This document shows, piece after piece, positions 36,967 to 45,000 of a stretch of DNA of 64,000 nucleotides (positions within the stretch are counted from its first letter, which is position 1; every line of letters begins with the position of its first letter). Under the pieces are notes generated by a model. That model was given only the letters and a program-made list of their open reading frames with translations. It searched no databases and was not told where the DNA came from. Source of the DNA: Alienimonas sp043951915 (GTDB taxonomy: Bacteria > Planctomycetota > Planctomycetia > Planctomycetales > Planctomycetaceae); NCBI RefSeq assembly GCF_043951915.1, contig NZ_JBINJD010000003.1, forward strand, positions 10,501 to 74,500, in the 5' to 3' direction. Both the position numbers and the translations under genes were made by a program.

Positions 36967-38454
36967 TCAGGCCGTGCCGTTGATCCGTTCCAGCAGCATC
37001 GCCCGGACGGTCTTCGGGTCGGCGCCGGAGACGGCTTTCAACACCTGACCCATCAGCGGGCCGACCGCCTGCTGCTTGCCGCCGCGGACGGTCTCCACGG
37101 CGACGGCGTTCTTCGGGTTCGCCAGGGCGTCGTCGATGGCGGCCTCCAATTCGGCCCCGCCGGTCACCGCGATCAGGCCGCGCTCGTCGACGATCGCGTC
37201 GACCGTCTCCGGCGTGTTCTGGTCCCGCGGGCGGGCCAGCAGGTCCGCGTAGACGTCGCGGGCGGCCTTCGTGTTCAGTTCCCCGGCCGAGACCCGCTTG
37301 AGCAGATGGCCGAGCGTCCCCGCGGGGATCGGGAACGTTTCGATCTCGTAATTCAGCTCCGACAGGTCGCGGAGCACGTCCTGGGTGCACCAGTTCGCGG
37401 CCCGCTTGCCGTCGTCGGCGGTCTGGGCGACCTCCTCGTAGTAGTCGGCGAACGGTTTGCCGCGCTCGATGATCACGCCGGCGTCGTAGTCGCTCAGCTC
37501 CCACACCTCGCCGATCCGCACGCGGCGGTCGGCCGGGAATTCGCCCAGTTCGCCCCGCAGCTCCTCGATCGCCTCCTCGGTGAGGGTCACGGGGACGAGG
37601 TCCGGGTCCGGGAAGTAGCGGTAGTCGCTGGCTTCCTCTTTGGTCCGCTGGGCGACGGTGACCTGCTTGTCCGGGTCCCAGCCGCGGGTGCTCTTGGGGG
37701 CGTCCTTGATCGTGTGGCCGGTGCGGTCGAACTCGTCCAGTTGACGGGTGCGTTCGAACTCGATCGCCGCCTCGACGCCGCGGAAGGAGTTGAGGTTCTT
37801 CACCTCGCAGATCGGCGTCGCCTTCACGCCCTCCGGCGTGGCGATCTTGAAGTTGACGTTCACGTCGCACCGCAGGCTGCCCTCCTGCATGTTGCAGTCG
37901 GAGACGCCGAGGTACGTGAGGAGCAGCTTGAGCCGTTCGAGGTAGGCCCGCGCCTCCGCGGCGCTGCTCATGTCCGGTTCGGAGACGATCTCCACCAGCG
38001 GGGTGCCGGCCCGGTTCAGGTCGACGCGGCTGACGCCGCCGGCGTGCATGTTCTTGCCGGCGTCCTCTTCGAGGTGGGCGCGGGTGATGCCGACGCGCTT
38101 CGTCCCCTCGTCGGCGTCGATGTCCAGCCAGCCCTCGCCGCAGACCGGCAGGTCGTACTGGCTGATCTGATAGCCCTTGGGCAGGTCCGGGTAGTAGTAC
38201 TGCTTGCGGTCCCACTTGCAGAAGCGGGCGATCTCGCAGTTCAGCGCGAGGCCCACCTTCACCGCCATGCGAAACGCCGCGGCGTTCAACACCGGCAGCG
38301 AGCCCGGCAGGCCGAGCACCAGCGGGTCAGTGCGGGTGTTCGGTTCGTCCGGGGCGAAGTCCGCCGCGCAACCGCTGAACAGCTTCGTGCGGGTCGCGAG
38401 CTGGACGTGCACCTCCAACCCGATGACCGGCGTGACCTTCCGATCGTCGCTCAC
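36967..38454 (-). CDS. gatB: Aspartyl/glutamyl-tRNA amidotransferase subunit B
   Basis: Kinase-like subunit of the GatCAB complex, which converts Glu-tRNA-Gln and/or Asp-tRNA-Asn to the amide form. The 495 residues include G-L-E-V-H-V-Q near residue 12, the P-G-S-L-P-V-L-N loop near residue 50, Q-Y-Y-Y-P-D-L-P-K-G-Y-Q near residue 84, D-Y-R-Y-F-P-D-P-D near residue 282, and the C-terminal tail domain with A-K-D-V-like segments. The start is GTG 38454, whose GTGA overlaps the gatA stop; this fixes the start better than a longer frame to 38535. Last gene of gatC-gatA-gatB. Confidence 0.96.
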   Translation of the reverse strand: MSDDRKVTPVIGLEVHVQLATRTKLFSGCAADFAPDEPNTRTDPLVLGLPGSLPVLNAAAFRMAVKVGLALNCEIARFCKWDRKQYYYPDLPKGYQISQYDLPVCGEGWLDIDADEGTKRVGITRAHLEEDAGKNMHAGGVSRVDLNRAGTPLVEIVSEPDMSSAAEARAYLERLKLLLTYLGVSDCNMQEGSLRCDVNVNFKIATPEGVKATPICEVKNLNSFRGVEAAIEFERTRQLDEFDRTGHTIKDAPKSTRGWDPDKQVTVAQRTKEEASDYRYFPDPDLVPVTLTEEAIEELRGELGEFPADRRVRIGEVWELSDYDAGVIIERGKPFADYYEEVAQTADDGKRAANWCTQDVLRDLSELNYEIETFPIPAGTLGHLLKRVSAGELNTKAARDVYADLLARPRDQNTPETVDAIVDERGLIAVTGGAELEAAIDDALANPKNAVAVETVRGGKQQAVGPLMGQVLKAVSGADPKTVRAMLLERINGTA

Positions 38455-39986
38455 GGCGTCGTCCTCGTCACGTTGTGCCCCGTCTGAGTGGGTTGTCCCG
38501 TCTGATCCTGAAGCGGCGGGACCCGCTTGTGCCAATCGGTGGCCGCCTCGTACATCCGGGCGGCCCGCAGCAGGCTCGGCTCCGACAGCGCCGGGCCGAG
38601 CAGTTGCAGCCCGATCGGCAGGCCTTTGGAGAACCCGCAGGGCAGCGAAATCGCCGGGATGCCGGCGAGGTTCGCGCTGATCGTGTAGACGTCCGAGAGG
38701 TACATCGCCAGCGGGTCGTCGGCGAGTTCCCCGATGGCGAACGCGGTCGTCGGCGTCACCGGCGAGGCGAGCACGTCGCAGGTCTTGAAGGCGGCGACGT
38801 AGTCCTGCTGGATCAGGCGACGGACCTTCATCGCCTTCAGGTAGAAGGCGTCGTAGTACCCGCTGGAAAGGGCGTAGGTGCCCAGCATGATCCGGCGCTT
38901 CACCTCGTCGCCGAAGCCCTCGCCGCGGCTGCGTTCGTACATCTCCTCCAGCGAATCGAACTTCGCCGCCCGGTGCCCGTAGTGGACGCCGTCGTAGCGG
39001 GCCAGGTTGCTGGAGGCCTCGGAGGGGGCGATGAGGTAATAGGTCGCCACGCTGTATTTGCTGTGCGGCAGCGTAACGTCCACCACCTCCGCCCCGAGGG
39101 AGCGGTACAGCTCGATCGCCCCCTTCACCGCGTCGGACACCTCCCGGTCGAGGCCGACGTCAAAGTGATCCGCGACCACGCCCACCCGCAGCCCGGCGAG
39201 CGGCTCGTCGAGGTCGGTGAGGTAGTCCGGCACCGGGTCGGACAGGCTGGTGCTGTCCAGCGGGTCGTGGCCGGCGATCGCCTGAAGCACGGCGGCCGCG
39301 TCCCGCACCGTCCGGCCGAACGGGCCGATCTGGTCGAGGGAGCTGGCGAACGCCACGAGTCCGTACCGCGACACCCGCCCGTAGGTCGGCTTCAAACCGA
39401 CCACGCCGCAGAAGGCGGCCGGCTGGCGGATACTGCCGCCCGTATCGCTGCCGAGGGCGATTGGCGCCATGCCGGCCGCGACCGCCGCGGCGCTGCCGCC
39501 GCTGGACCCGCCCGGCGCCCGCACCGGCTCCCACGGATTGCGGGTGGGGCCGGCGCCGGAGTTCTCCGTGCTGGAGCCCATGGCGAATTCGTCGAGGTTC
39601 GTCCGGCCCACCGGCACCGCCCCGGCATCCAGCAGCCGCCGCACGGCCGTCGCCGTGTAGGGCGGGCGGAAGTTCGCCAGCATTCGGCTGGCGCAGGTGC
39701 ACGGCTCCCCCTCGACGCAGAGGTTGTCTTTGATCGCCACCGGTACGCCGGCGAGGCCGGACTGGCTGCCCTCGGCGATCCGCCGATCGGCCTCCGCGGC
39801 GAAAACGGCGGAGCGATCGGCGTCGGTGTGCAGGAATGCGTTGATTCCGCCGTCCACCGCGGCGATGCGGGTGTGGGCGTCCGCGGCGATCTGCACCGCG
39901 GAGCGGCTGCCGGAGCGAATCTCCGCGGCGAAGTCCGCGGCGGTCGGGAACGGGTGAGCGGGGTCGGGCGGCACGGGCGTCGTCAC
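38451..39986 (-). CDS. gatA: Aspartyl/glutamyl-tRNA amidotransferase subunit A
   Basis: Amidase-signature subunit of GatCAB that releases ammonia from glutamine. The 511 residues have the Ser-cis-Ser-Lys triad at K86 (V-A-I-K-D-N), S161 (G-G-S-S-G-G-S) and S185 (D-T-G-G-S-I-R-Q-P), matching the spacing of the S. aureus enzyme. The start at GTG 39986 overlaps the gatC stop as GTGA; the C-terminus overlaps the gatB start. A short tail follows the family core. A straightforward GatA. Confidence 0.96.
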   Translation of the reverse strand: MTTPVPPDPAHPFPTAADFAAEIRSGSRSAVQIAADAHTRIAAVDGGINAFLHTDADRSAVFAAEADRRIAEGSQSGLAGVPVAIKDNLCVEGEPCTCASRMLANFRPPYTATAVRRLLDAGAVPVGRTNLDEFAMGSSTENSGAGPTRNPWEPVRAPGGSSGGSAAAVAAGMAPIALGSDTGGSIRQPAAFCGVVGLKPTYGRVSRYGLVAFASSLDQIGPFGRTVRDAAAVLQAIAGHDPLDSTSLSDPVPDYLTDLDEPLAGLRVGVVADHFDVGLDREVSDAVKGAIELYRSLGAEVVDVTLPHSKYSVATYYLIAPSEASSNLARYDGVHYGHRAAKFDSLEEMYERSRGEGFGDEVKRRIMLGTYALSSGYYDAFYLKAMKVRRLIQQDYVAAFKTCDVLASPVTPTTAFAIGELADDPLAMYLSDVYTISANLAGIPAISLPCGFSKGLPIGLQLLGPALSEPSLLRAARMYEAATDWHKRVPPLQDQTGQPTQTGHNVTRTTP

Positions 39987-40294
39987 TCCCCGCCGAGAAT
40001 CTGAGGCACCAGGAAGCACTCCCCGTCGCTGGCCGGGGCGTTGGCGAGGGCCGCCTCCCGGGGCAGCATCGGCGTGGGCACGTCTTCCCGCAGCACGTCC
40101 CGCACGTCGATGGCGTGGGCCATCGGTTCGACGTCGGCCGTGTCGACCTCGTCCAACAGGTGGACGTAGCCGAGAATCGCCCGCAACTGAGCGGTGAAGG
40201 CGTTCAGCTCGTTCGGCTTCAACGCGAGCCGGGAGAGCTTCGCCACGCGGGCGACCTCTTTCCGGGTGATCTGCGGGTTCGCGGGGCTGGCCAT
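39983..40294 (-). CDS. gatC: Aspartyl/glutamyl-tRNA amidotransferase subunit C
   Basis: Small subunit (103 residues) that wraps GatA and GatB. It shows I-T-R-K-E-V-A-R-V-A-K-L-S-R-L near residue 9, L-D-E-V-D-T-A-D-V-E-P-M near residue 47 and R-E-D-V near residue 68, then a short F-L-V-P-Q tail. I use ATG 40294, as the more upstream ATG would add unconserved Pro/Thr residues. It opens the gatCAB operon, upstream of gatA with a 4-base overlap. The operon implies that tRNA-Gln and/or tRNA-Asn are made by transamidation in this organism. Confidence 0.93.
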   Translation of the reverse strand: MASPANPQITRKEVARVAKLSRLALKPNELNAFTAQLRAILGYVHLLDEVDTADVEPMAHAIDVRDVLREDVPTPMLPREAALANAPASDGECFLVPQILGGE

Positions 40295-40659
40295 GGGCGG
40301 AGTGTCGGCAGGTCGCGTCGCGGGTGCAAGCGGCACGCGGCTGTCGTCCGTCTGGACGACGCGGCCTCCGGGAGGTGTGTCAGAAGTGCAACGTCACTGC
40401 GTTGCCGGCCGTCGTTTGCAGATTCTCCGTGGTCGCTCAGGAGAAGCCGGGGGAACTCTTCGGGTGCTAAGGGATCTCCCGGTGAAACTCTTCCTCAAGA
40501 CAGACAACGACTTACGTCAAATCAACCCCTCCTCCGCCGGCAGGCGCCGGAAACGGCACGCCCGATGCGTCAAGGCTATTTCGTTCCTGACGGCCCGCGA
40601 CGACGCGAGCCGCCCCCCAACGCCGCGGCCGACTTCGCCGCCCCACGAAAGACAGCACG
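40295..40659. other. Intergenic region between gatC and csrA (divergent promoters expected)
   Basis: This 365-base gap separates the divergent gatC and csrA starts and should hold both promoters. I see no convincing -35/-10 pair, no small gene and no riboswitch-like fold. An ACTTACGTCAAATCAAC stretch near 40511-40527 is the most AT-rich part. Confidence 0.4.
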
Positions 40660-40938
40660 ATGCTCGTTCTCACCCGCAAGTCCGACGAAGCCATCCGCAT
40701 CGGCGAGGATATTGTCATCAAAGTGATTCGCACCGGCAAGGGCACCGTGAAGCTGGGCATCGAAGCGCCCGGCGACGTCCGCATCCTTCGCGGCGAACTG
40801 GCCGACGCGGCCGGCGACGCAAAGGGCCGCGACGACGACGAGGAGGACGACGCCTTCGCCTTCGACGCCGACAACGAGTTCGCCCTCCCGATGAGCGTCG
40901 CCTGCGGCGGGTACGTCGCCCTGCCCGCGGTCGCCTGA
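40660..40938 (+). CDS. csrA: Carbon storage regulator CsrA with acidic tail
   Basis: RNA-binding post-transcriptional regulator. The first 50 residues match CsrA (M-L-V-L-T-R-K-S-D-E, I-R-I-G, V-K-L-G-I-E-A-P) and keep the RNA-contacting Arg6 and an Arg in the L-R-G-E-L segment. Usual CsrA proteins are about 60 residues; this one is 92, with an acidic tract R-D-D-D-E-E-D-D-A-F and a hydrophobic end G-G-Y-V-A-L-P. The tail is unusual. The gene is followed 65 bases later by the S41 protease gene, same strand. Confidence 0.9.
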   Translation: MLVLTRKSDEAIRIGEDIVIKVIRTGKGTVKLGIEAPGDVRILRGELADAAGDAKGRDDDEEDDAFAFDADNEFALPMSVACGGYVALPAVA

Positions 40939-41003
40939 CGCCGACCTCCCTCCCCTCTCATCACCCGGGCCGTGTGGCCCGCCTCAGCAAGGACTCTGAC
41001 GCG

Positions 41004-42740
41004 ATGAACGATTCTTTCACCCGCACCGCCCCGATCGTTCGGCCGAAGGCCAAGGTTGGGTTCACCGCCGGCTCGCTGATCGAGCTGGCCGCCCTGGGCC
41101 TGGCGCTGCTCGTCCCGGCCGTCGCCTGCGGCCAGGACCGCACCGCCGCCGACTTCGGCCCGGACCCCTCCGCGACCGCCCGTTACGAATCGAACGGCGG
41201 CTACGACCGCGGCTTCGAAACCCCGACCCGCAGCCCCTACGGCGACTACCAGACCGAGCCGGCCGGCCGGGCCGTCCCGAAAGCGACCCCGAAGCCGCAG
41301 CCGAGCACCGCGGAGCGTCTCGCCTACCGCTACGACGACCCGAAGGTGGTGCGGTTCGCCACGGGCACCGGCTGGAGCCGGCTGGTCAACCTGTACGTGG
41401 AAAGCAGCCAGCTGATCGACGCCCGTCACCGGGAGCCGAACAGCTACGCCGACCGCGTGGCGATGGCCCTGGAGAACCTGTCTGAAGCCGTCGGCAACGA
41501 CTCGTTCCGTCAGGCCCACCGGCTGACCGCTGACAGCCGTAAGGTGCAGAGCTTCCGCAGCCGGCTGGCCGGCCTGAACGCCCGCAACGTGCGGGACCGG
41601 AGCGGCGCCCTGGAGGTGATGCGGCAGACGGCGAGCCTCGCCCAGAACGAACTCGGCCTGAGCGCCGACGCCGTCGCGGCGGAGTTTCTGTTCGGCGCCG
41701 TGGAGTCCCTCGACAAGTTCAGCGGCTTCCTGCCCAGCGAGACCCGCACCGGCTACGGCGTGGACGCCACGGTGATCCCGGCCCAGTACGCCGCGGAGCA
41801 GACTGCCGGCCCGCTGGACACCAGCGTCGTCGGGCTGGGCGTGGAACTGAAGGAGCACGACCGCGGCGTGGTGATCGTCAAGCCGCTGGCCGGCGGCCCG
41901 GCCGCCAACGCCGGCCTGCAGCGGGGCGACGTGATCGTCGCGGTCAACGGCACGGACCTGGCCGGCAAAGGCCTGAACGCCGCCGCCGACCTGATCGTCG
42001 GCCGCGAGGGCACCACGGTGCAGTTGCGGGTGATGCGGGGCGAACGCTTCGGCACCTTCAACCTGCGTCGGGCCCGCGTCGAGCTGAAGACGGTGAGCGT
42101 CGTGCAGCTGATGACCGCCGCCGACGGCACGAAGGTCGGCTACCTGAAGCTGGACCGGTTCGCCGCGACGACCCAGACCGAACTGAACGCCGCCCTGTGG
42201 CAGCTCTACCAGGGCGGGATGAAGGCCCTCGTGATGGACCTCCGCGGCAACCCGGGCGGTCTGCTGGATCAGGCGATCAGCGTCAGCGACACCTTCCTGC
42301 CGGCCGGCACCATCGTCAGCACCCGGGGCCGTCTGGCTGAGGACAACATGTCCGCCACGGCCAAGAAAACCCGGACCTGGAAGGTGCCGATGGCGGTGAT
42401 CGTGGACGACGGCTCGGCCAGCGCCAGCGAGATCTTCGCCGCCGCCATCCAGGACAACCGCCGCGGGGTGATCGTCGGACGGAACAGCTACGGCAAGGGC
42501 ACGGTTCAGACGCACTTCCCGGTCCGCACCGTCTCCGGCGACCTGAAGCTGACCACGGCGATGTTCTATAGCCCCAACGACCGCCAGATGGCCGACCAGG
42601 GCGTCGCCCCGGACGTGCTGGTCAGCGAAGACCGGGAGATCCTGCCGCTGAACCGCGACGCCGACGTCGCCGCCGCGATCAAGGCCGCCACCAGCCAGAC
42701 CGCCGCCACGATGGCCGCGAACCCCGGCTCGGTTCGGTAA
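41004..42740 (+). CDS. Secreted S41 C-terminal-processing peptidase with PDZ domain
   Basis: A 578-residue carboxyl-terminal processing protease (CtpA/Prc type). The N-terminus has a basic stretch then a hydrophobic segment (A-A-L-G-L-A-L-L-V-P-A-V-A-C-G-Q), so it is exported or membrane-anchored. A helical domain (about 100-230) is followed by a PDZ domain (about 270-350, with N-A-G-L-Q-R-G-D-V-I-V-A-V-N-G) and the S41 catalytic core: G-S-A-S-A-S-E with Ser471, and S-Y-G-K-G-T-V-Q with Lys498. Both catalytic residues are present. The start at ATG 41004 has an AAGGA 13 bases upstream. Its substrate is not known. Confidence 0.93.
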   Translation: MNDSFTRTAPIVRPKAKVGFTAGSLIELAALGLALLVPAVACGQDRTAADFGPDPSATARYESNGGYDRGFETPTRSPYGDYQTEPAGRAVPKATPKPQPSTAERLAYRYDDPKVVRFATGTGWSRLVNLYVESSQLIDARHREPNSYADRVAMALENLSEAVGNDSFRQAHRLTADSRKVQSFRSRLAGLNARNVRDRSGALEVMRQTASLAQNELGLSADAVAAEFLFGAVESLDKFSGFLPSETRTGYGVDATVIPAQYAAEQTAGPLDTSVVGLGVELKEHDRGVVIVKPLAGGPAANAGLQRGDVIVAVNGTDLAGKGLNAAADLIVGREGTTVQLRVMRGERFGTFNLRRARVELKTVSVVQLMTAADGTKVGYLKLDRFAATTQTELNAALWQLYQGGMKALVMDLRGNPGGLLDQAISVSDTFLPAGTIVSTRGRLAEDNMSATAKKTRTWKVPMAVIVDDGSASASEIFAAAIQDNRRGVIVGRNSYGKGTVQTHFPVRTVSGDLKLTTAMFYSPNDRQMADQGVAPDVLVSEDREILPLNRDADVAAAIKAATSQTAATMAANPGSVR

Positions 42741-42915
42741 CGACCCGCCCAGACCTCCGCCCACTCCAAGACGGAGTGCGGACCGTCTTCTCAAAACGGC
42801 CTCACGACGAGGCGACCCGAGTGCGAGGCGAGTTGAGAAGCATCTGCCCGGCGTCCGCGGCCATCAAGAAGCTGGCCCCCGACAGCGTGCAGAAGACCGG
42901 CTTCGCCGGAAGCTT

Positions 42916-42999
42916 CAAATCCCAAGAAATCAAGAACCAAAACAGGAGGGAGCGAATCCCATCTATGTTGGTTCTTGAATTCTTGTCTCTTGGAATTTG
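42916..42999. repeat. AT-rich inverted repeat between the S41 protease and ribBA genes
   Basis: A 25-base left arm (42916-42940) and a 32-base right arm (42968-42999) share TTGGTTCTTGA, and TCTTGG-ATTTG, with 7 extra bases in the right arm. The 27-base centre is AGGAGGGAGCG-like. The stretch is far more AT-rich than its surroundings. It lies between convergent genes and could be a bidirectional terminator or a remnant of a transferred element. The rest of 42741-43003 is unremarkable. Confidence 0.65.
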
Positions 43000-43003
43000 C
43001 CCG

Positions 43004-44245
43004 CTAGGGCAGCGCGTGCCCCATCTTTTCCCGCTTCGTCGCGAGGTATTTCTCCCGGGTGGGCTCCGGGGGGGCGATGATCGGGACCTGTTCGACGACT
43101 TCCAGTCCCATCGCGGAGCTGACGAACGACTCCCGCTTCTTGGGGTTGTTCGTCAGCAGGCGGATGCGGGAGAGGCCGAGGTCCTTCAGGATTTGCAGAC
43201 CGACCATGTAGTCCCGCTGGTCCGCTTTGAAGCCGAGCTTGTGGTTCGCCTCGACGGTGTCCGCCCCGGCGTCCTGCAGTTCGTAGGCCTTCAGCTTCGC
43301 CGTCAGGCCGATGCCGCGGCCCTCCTGCGGGAGGTAGACCACCGCCCCGCGGCCGGCCTCGTGGCAGCGGGTCATGGCGAGGTGCAGCTGATCCCCGCAG
43401 TCGCAGCGGAGCGAATCCAGCAGGTCCCCGGTGAAGCAGGAGGAGTGCATCCGCACCAGCGGCGGCTTGTCGCCGGCTCCCTCGCTCAGGTCGCCCCACA
43501 CCAGCGCGACCGGTTCCTGGGTCTGGTGCTCGACCTTGTAGGCGATCACCCGCGGCGTGCCGTATTGACGGGTGGGAATCGGCACCTCGGCCTCCCGGGT
43601 GACGAGCCGTTCCCGCGAGGTGCGGTACTTGATGAGGTCCTCGATGCTGACGACCGGCGTGCCGTGCTCCGCGGCGAGCCTCTGAAGCTCCTCGCCCCGG
43701 GCCATCCCCTTCCCGTCGGCGGAGACGATTTCGATCAGGCAGCCGACCGGCGGCAGGCCGGCGAGCGTCATCAGGTCGACGACGGCTTCGGTGTGCCCGG
43801 CCCGCCGCAGCACGCCGCCGGGCTTCGCCAGCAGCGGAAAGATGTGGCCGGGTTTGACGAAGTCCGAGGCGACGCTGTGCGGGTTCGCCATCTCCCGCAG
43901 CGTCCCGGCTCGGGCCTCCGGCGAAACGCCGGTGCCGGCCGCGATGTGGTCGACCTGCACCAGAAACGGCGTGCGGTGCGGCGCCGTGTTCGCGGATTCC
44001 TCCACGATCGGCCGCAGGTCGAGTCGGTTCGCCGTGTCCGCGGTGATCGGGGCGCACAGCACGCCGCGGCCGTGCCGCAGCATGAAGTCGACGGTTTCCG
44101 CGGTGATCGTCGAGGCGGCGGCGACGAAGTCGCCCTCGTTCTCCCGTTCATGGGCGTCCACGACGATCACCGGCCGGCCGGCCTTCAGCGCCGCGAGGGC
44201 GTCCTCAATCGTGTCGCGGCGGTCGGGGGTGGCAGACTCGGTCAT
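43004..44245 (-). CDS. ribBA: Bifunctional 3,4-dihydroxy-2-butanone-4-phosphate synthase / GTP cyclohydrolase II
   Basis: Two steps of riboflavin synthesis fused in 413 residues. The RibB half (about 10-205) has D-A-H-E-R-E-N-E-G-D near residue 30, R-H-G-R-G-V-L-C near residue 57 and the R-A-G-H-T-E motif near residue 148. The RibA half (about 210-400) has the zinc site C-F-T-G-D-L-L-D-S-L-R-C-D-C-G and Q-E-G-R-G-I-G-L near residue 311, then N-N-P-K-K. The only gap upstream is 43 bases, which leaves no room for an FMN riboswitch. It is convergent with the S41 protease gene. Confidence 0.96.
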   Translation of the reverse strand: MTESATPDRRDTIEDALAALKAGRPVIVVDAHERENEGDFVAAASTITAETVDFMLRHGRGVLCAPITADTANRLDLRPIVEESANTAPHRTPFLVQVDHIAAGTGVSPEARAGTLREMANPHSVASDFVKPGHIFPLLAKPGGVLRRAGHTEAVVDLMTLAGLPPVGCLIEIVSADGKGMARGEELQRLAAEHGTPVVSIEDLIKYRTSRERLVTREAEVPIPTRQYGTPRVIAYKVEHQTQEPVALVWGDLSEGAGDKPPLVRMHSSCFTGDLLDSLRCDCGDQLHLAMTRCHEAGRGAVVYLPQEGRGIGLTAKLKAYELQDAGADTVEANHKLGFKADQRDYMVGLQILKDLGLSRIRLLTNNPKKRESFVSSAMGLEVVEQVPIIAPPEPTREKYLATKREKMGHALP

Positions 44246-44288
44246 GGGAGCATCGTAGGCTCACGACCCGCTTCGTCCGACCGTGCCG

Positions 44289-44912
44289 TCACTTCGCCGC
44301 GGCGAGACGCACCGCCGGCGGCTCCTCCGACGAGAGCGACCAGTCCAACGGCAGCACGACGCTGCGGACCGGTGCCCCGCCCGGCTCCGCGACGCCGTCG
44401 GCGATCAACGCCCCGTCCTGCAACCGGAAGCGGGAGAGCCGCCACGGATCGCGGTCGAGCAACCAAAGCTCCCGCACGCCTACCGAGGCGTAAAACGGCA
44501 GAGTCTCGAGAGCGAGGTCCCCCTCTGACAGGACTTCCACCGCGAGGTCCGGTCCGCCGAACCAGTGACTGCCGCGGTCCTCGGCGGGATTCCCGGGGAG
44601 GTAGACGACGACGTCGGGACAGCGGTAGTTCTTCGTCCAGTCGTCTGATCGATCGGAGACGTTCGCGCCGGGCTGTACCGCCTCGGAAACGCCCGCGTCG
44701 TCCAAGTATCGCGTCAGCTGAAAGGCGATTCGATTGACGATCGACTGATGCTGATTCCCGGGCAGCGGCATAAGGATGTATCTCCCGTCCCACACCTCGT
44801 CGTAACGATCGAGGCCGCTGCGCCGACGCTCCTCCAGGAGATGTCGGGCAGCGTGGGGGTCCTGAACGAGCGGGCCGGGCGGCAGGGCGGCGAGGGGCGT
44901 GGCGGCGACCAT
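44289..44912 (-). CDS. Uma2-family (DUF820) putative endonuclease
   Basis: A 207-residue PD-(D/E)xK-fold protein of the Uma2/DUF820 group. Recognisable parts are the E-V-W-D-G-R-Y near residue 41, N-R-I-A-F-Q-L near residue 63, P-D-V-V-V-Y near residue 104, D-L-A-V-E-V-L-S near residue 124, and V-R-E-L-W-L-L-D near residue 150. The Asp and Glu in these segments are candidate metal ligands. The family is common in Cyanobacteria and planctomycetes, without well-established function. ATG 44912 is chosen since the upstream extension would overlap the divergent gene. Confidence 0.82.
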   Translation of the reverse strand: MVAATPLAALPPGPLVQDPHAARHLLEERRRSGLDRYDEVWDGRYILMPLPGNQHQSIVNRIAFQLTRYLDDAGVSEAVQPGANVSDRSDDWTKNYRCPDVVVYLPGNPAEDRGSHWFGGPDLAVEVLSEGDLALETLPFYASVGVRELWLLDRDPWRLSRFRLQDGALIADGVAEPGGAPVRSVVLPLDWSLSSEEPPAVRLAAAK

Positions 44913-45000
44913 ATCCGCATCATAACCCCCGCCCCGCCCGGTGGGTCGCGGCGGTACGGCGGAAACGGCATCATTCGCCCCCCCCTCCGGAGTCGCTCCC

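Noticed and set aside
44246..44288. FMN riboswitch upstream of ribBA
   Set aside because: Only 43 bases separate ribBA from the next gene, too short for an RFN element, and the upstream gene is on the same strand without a visible riboswitch fold.
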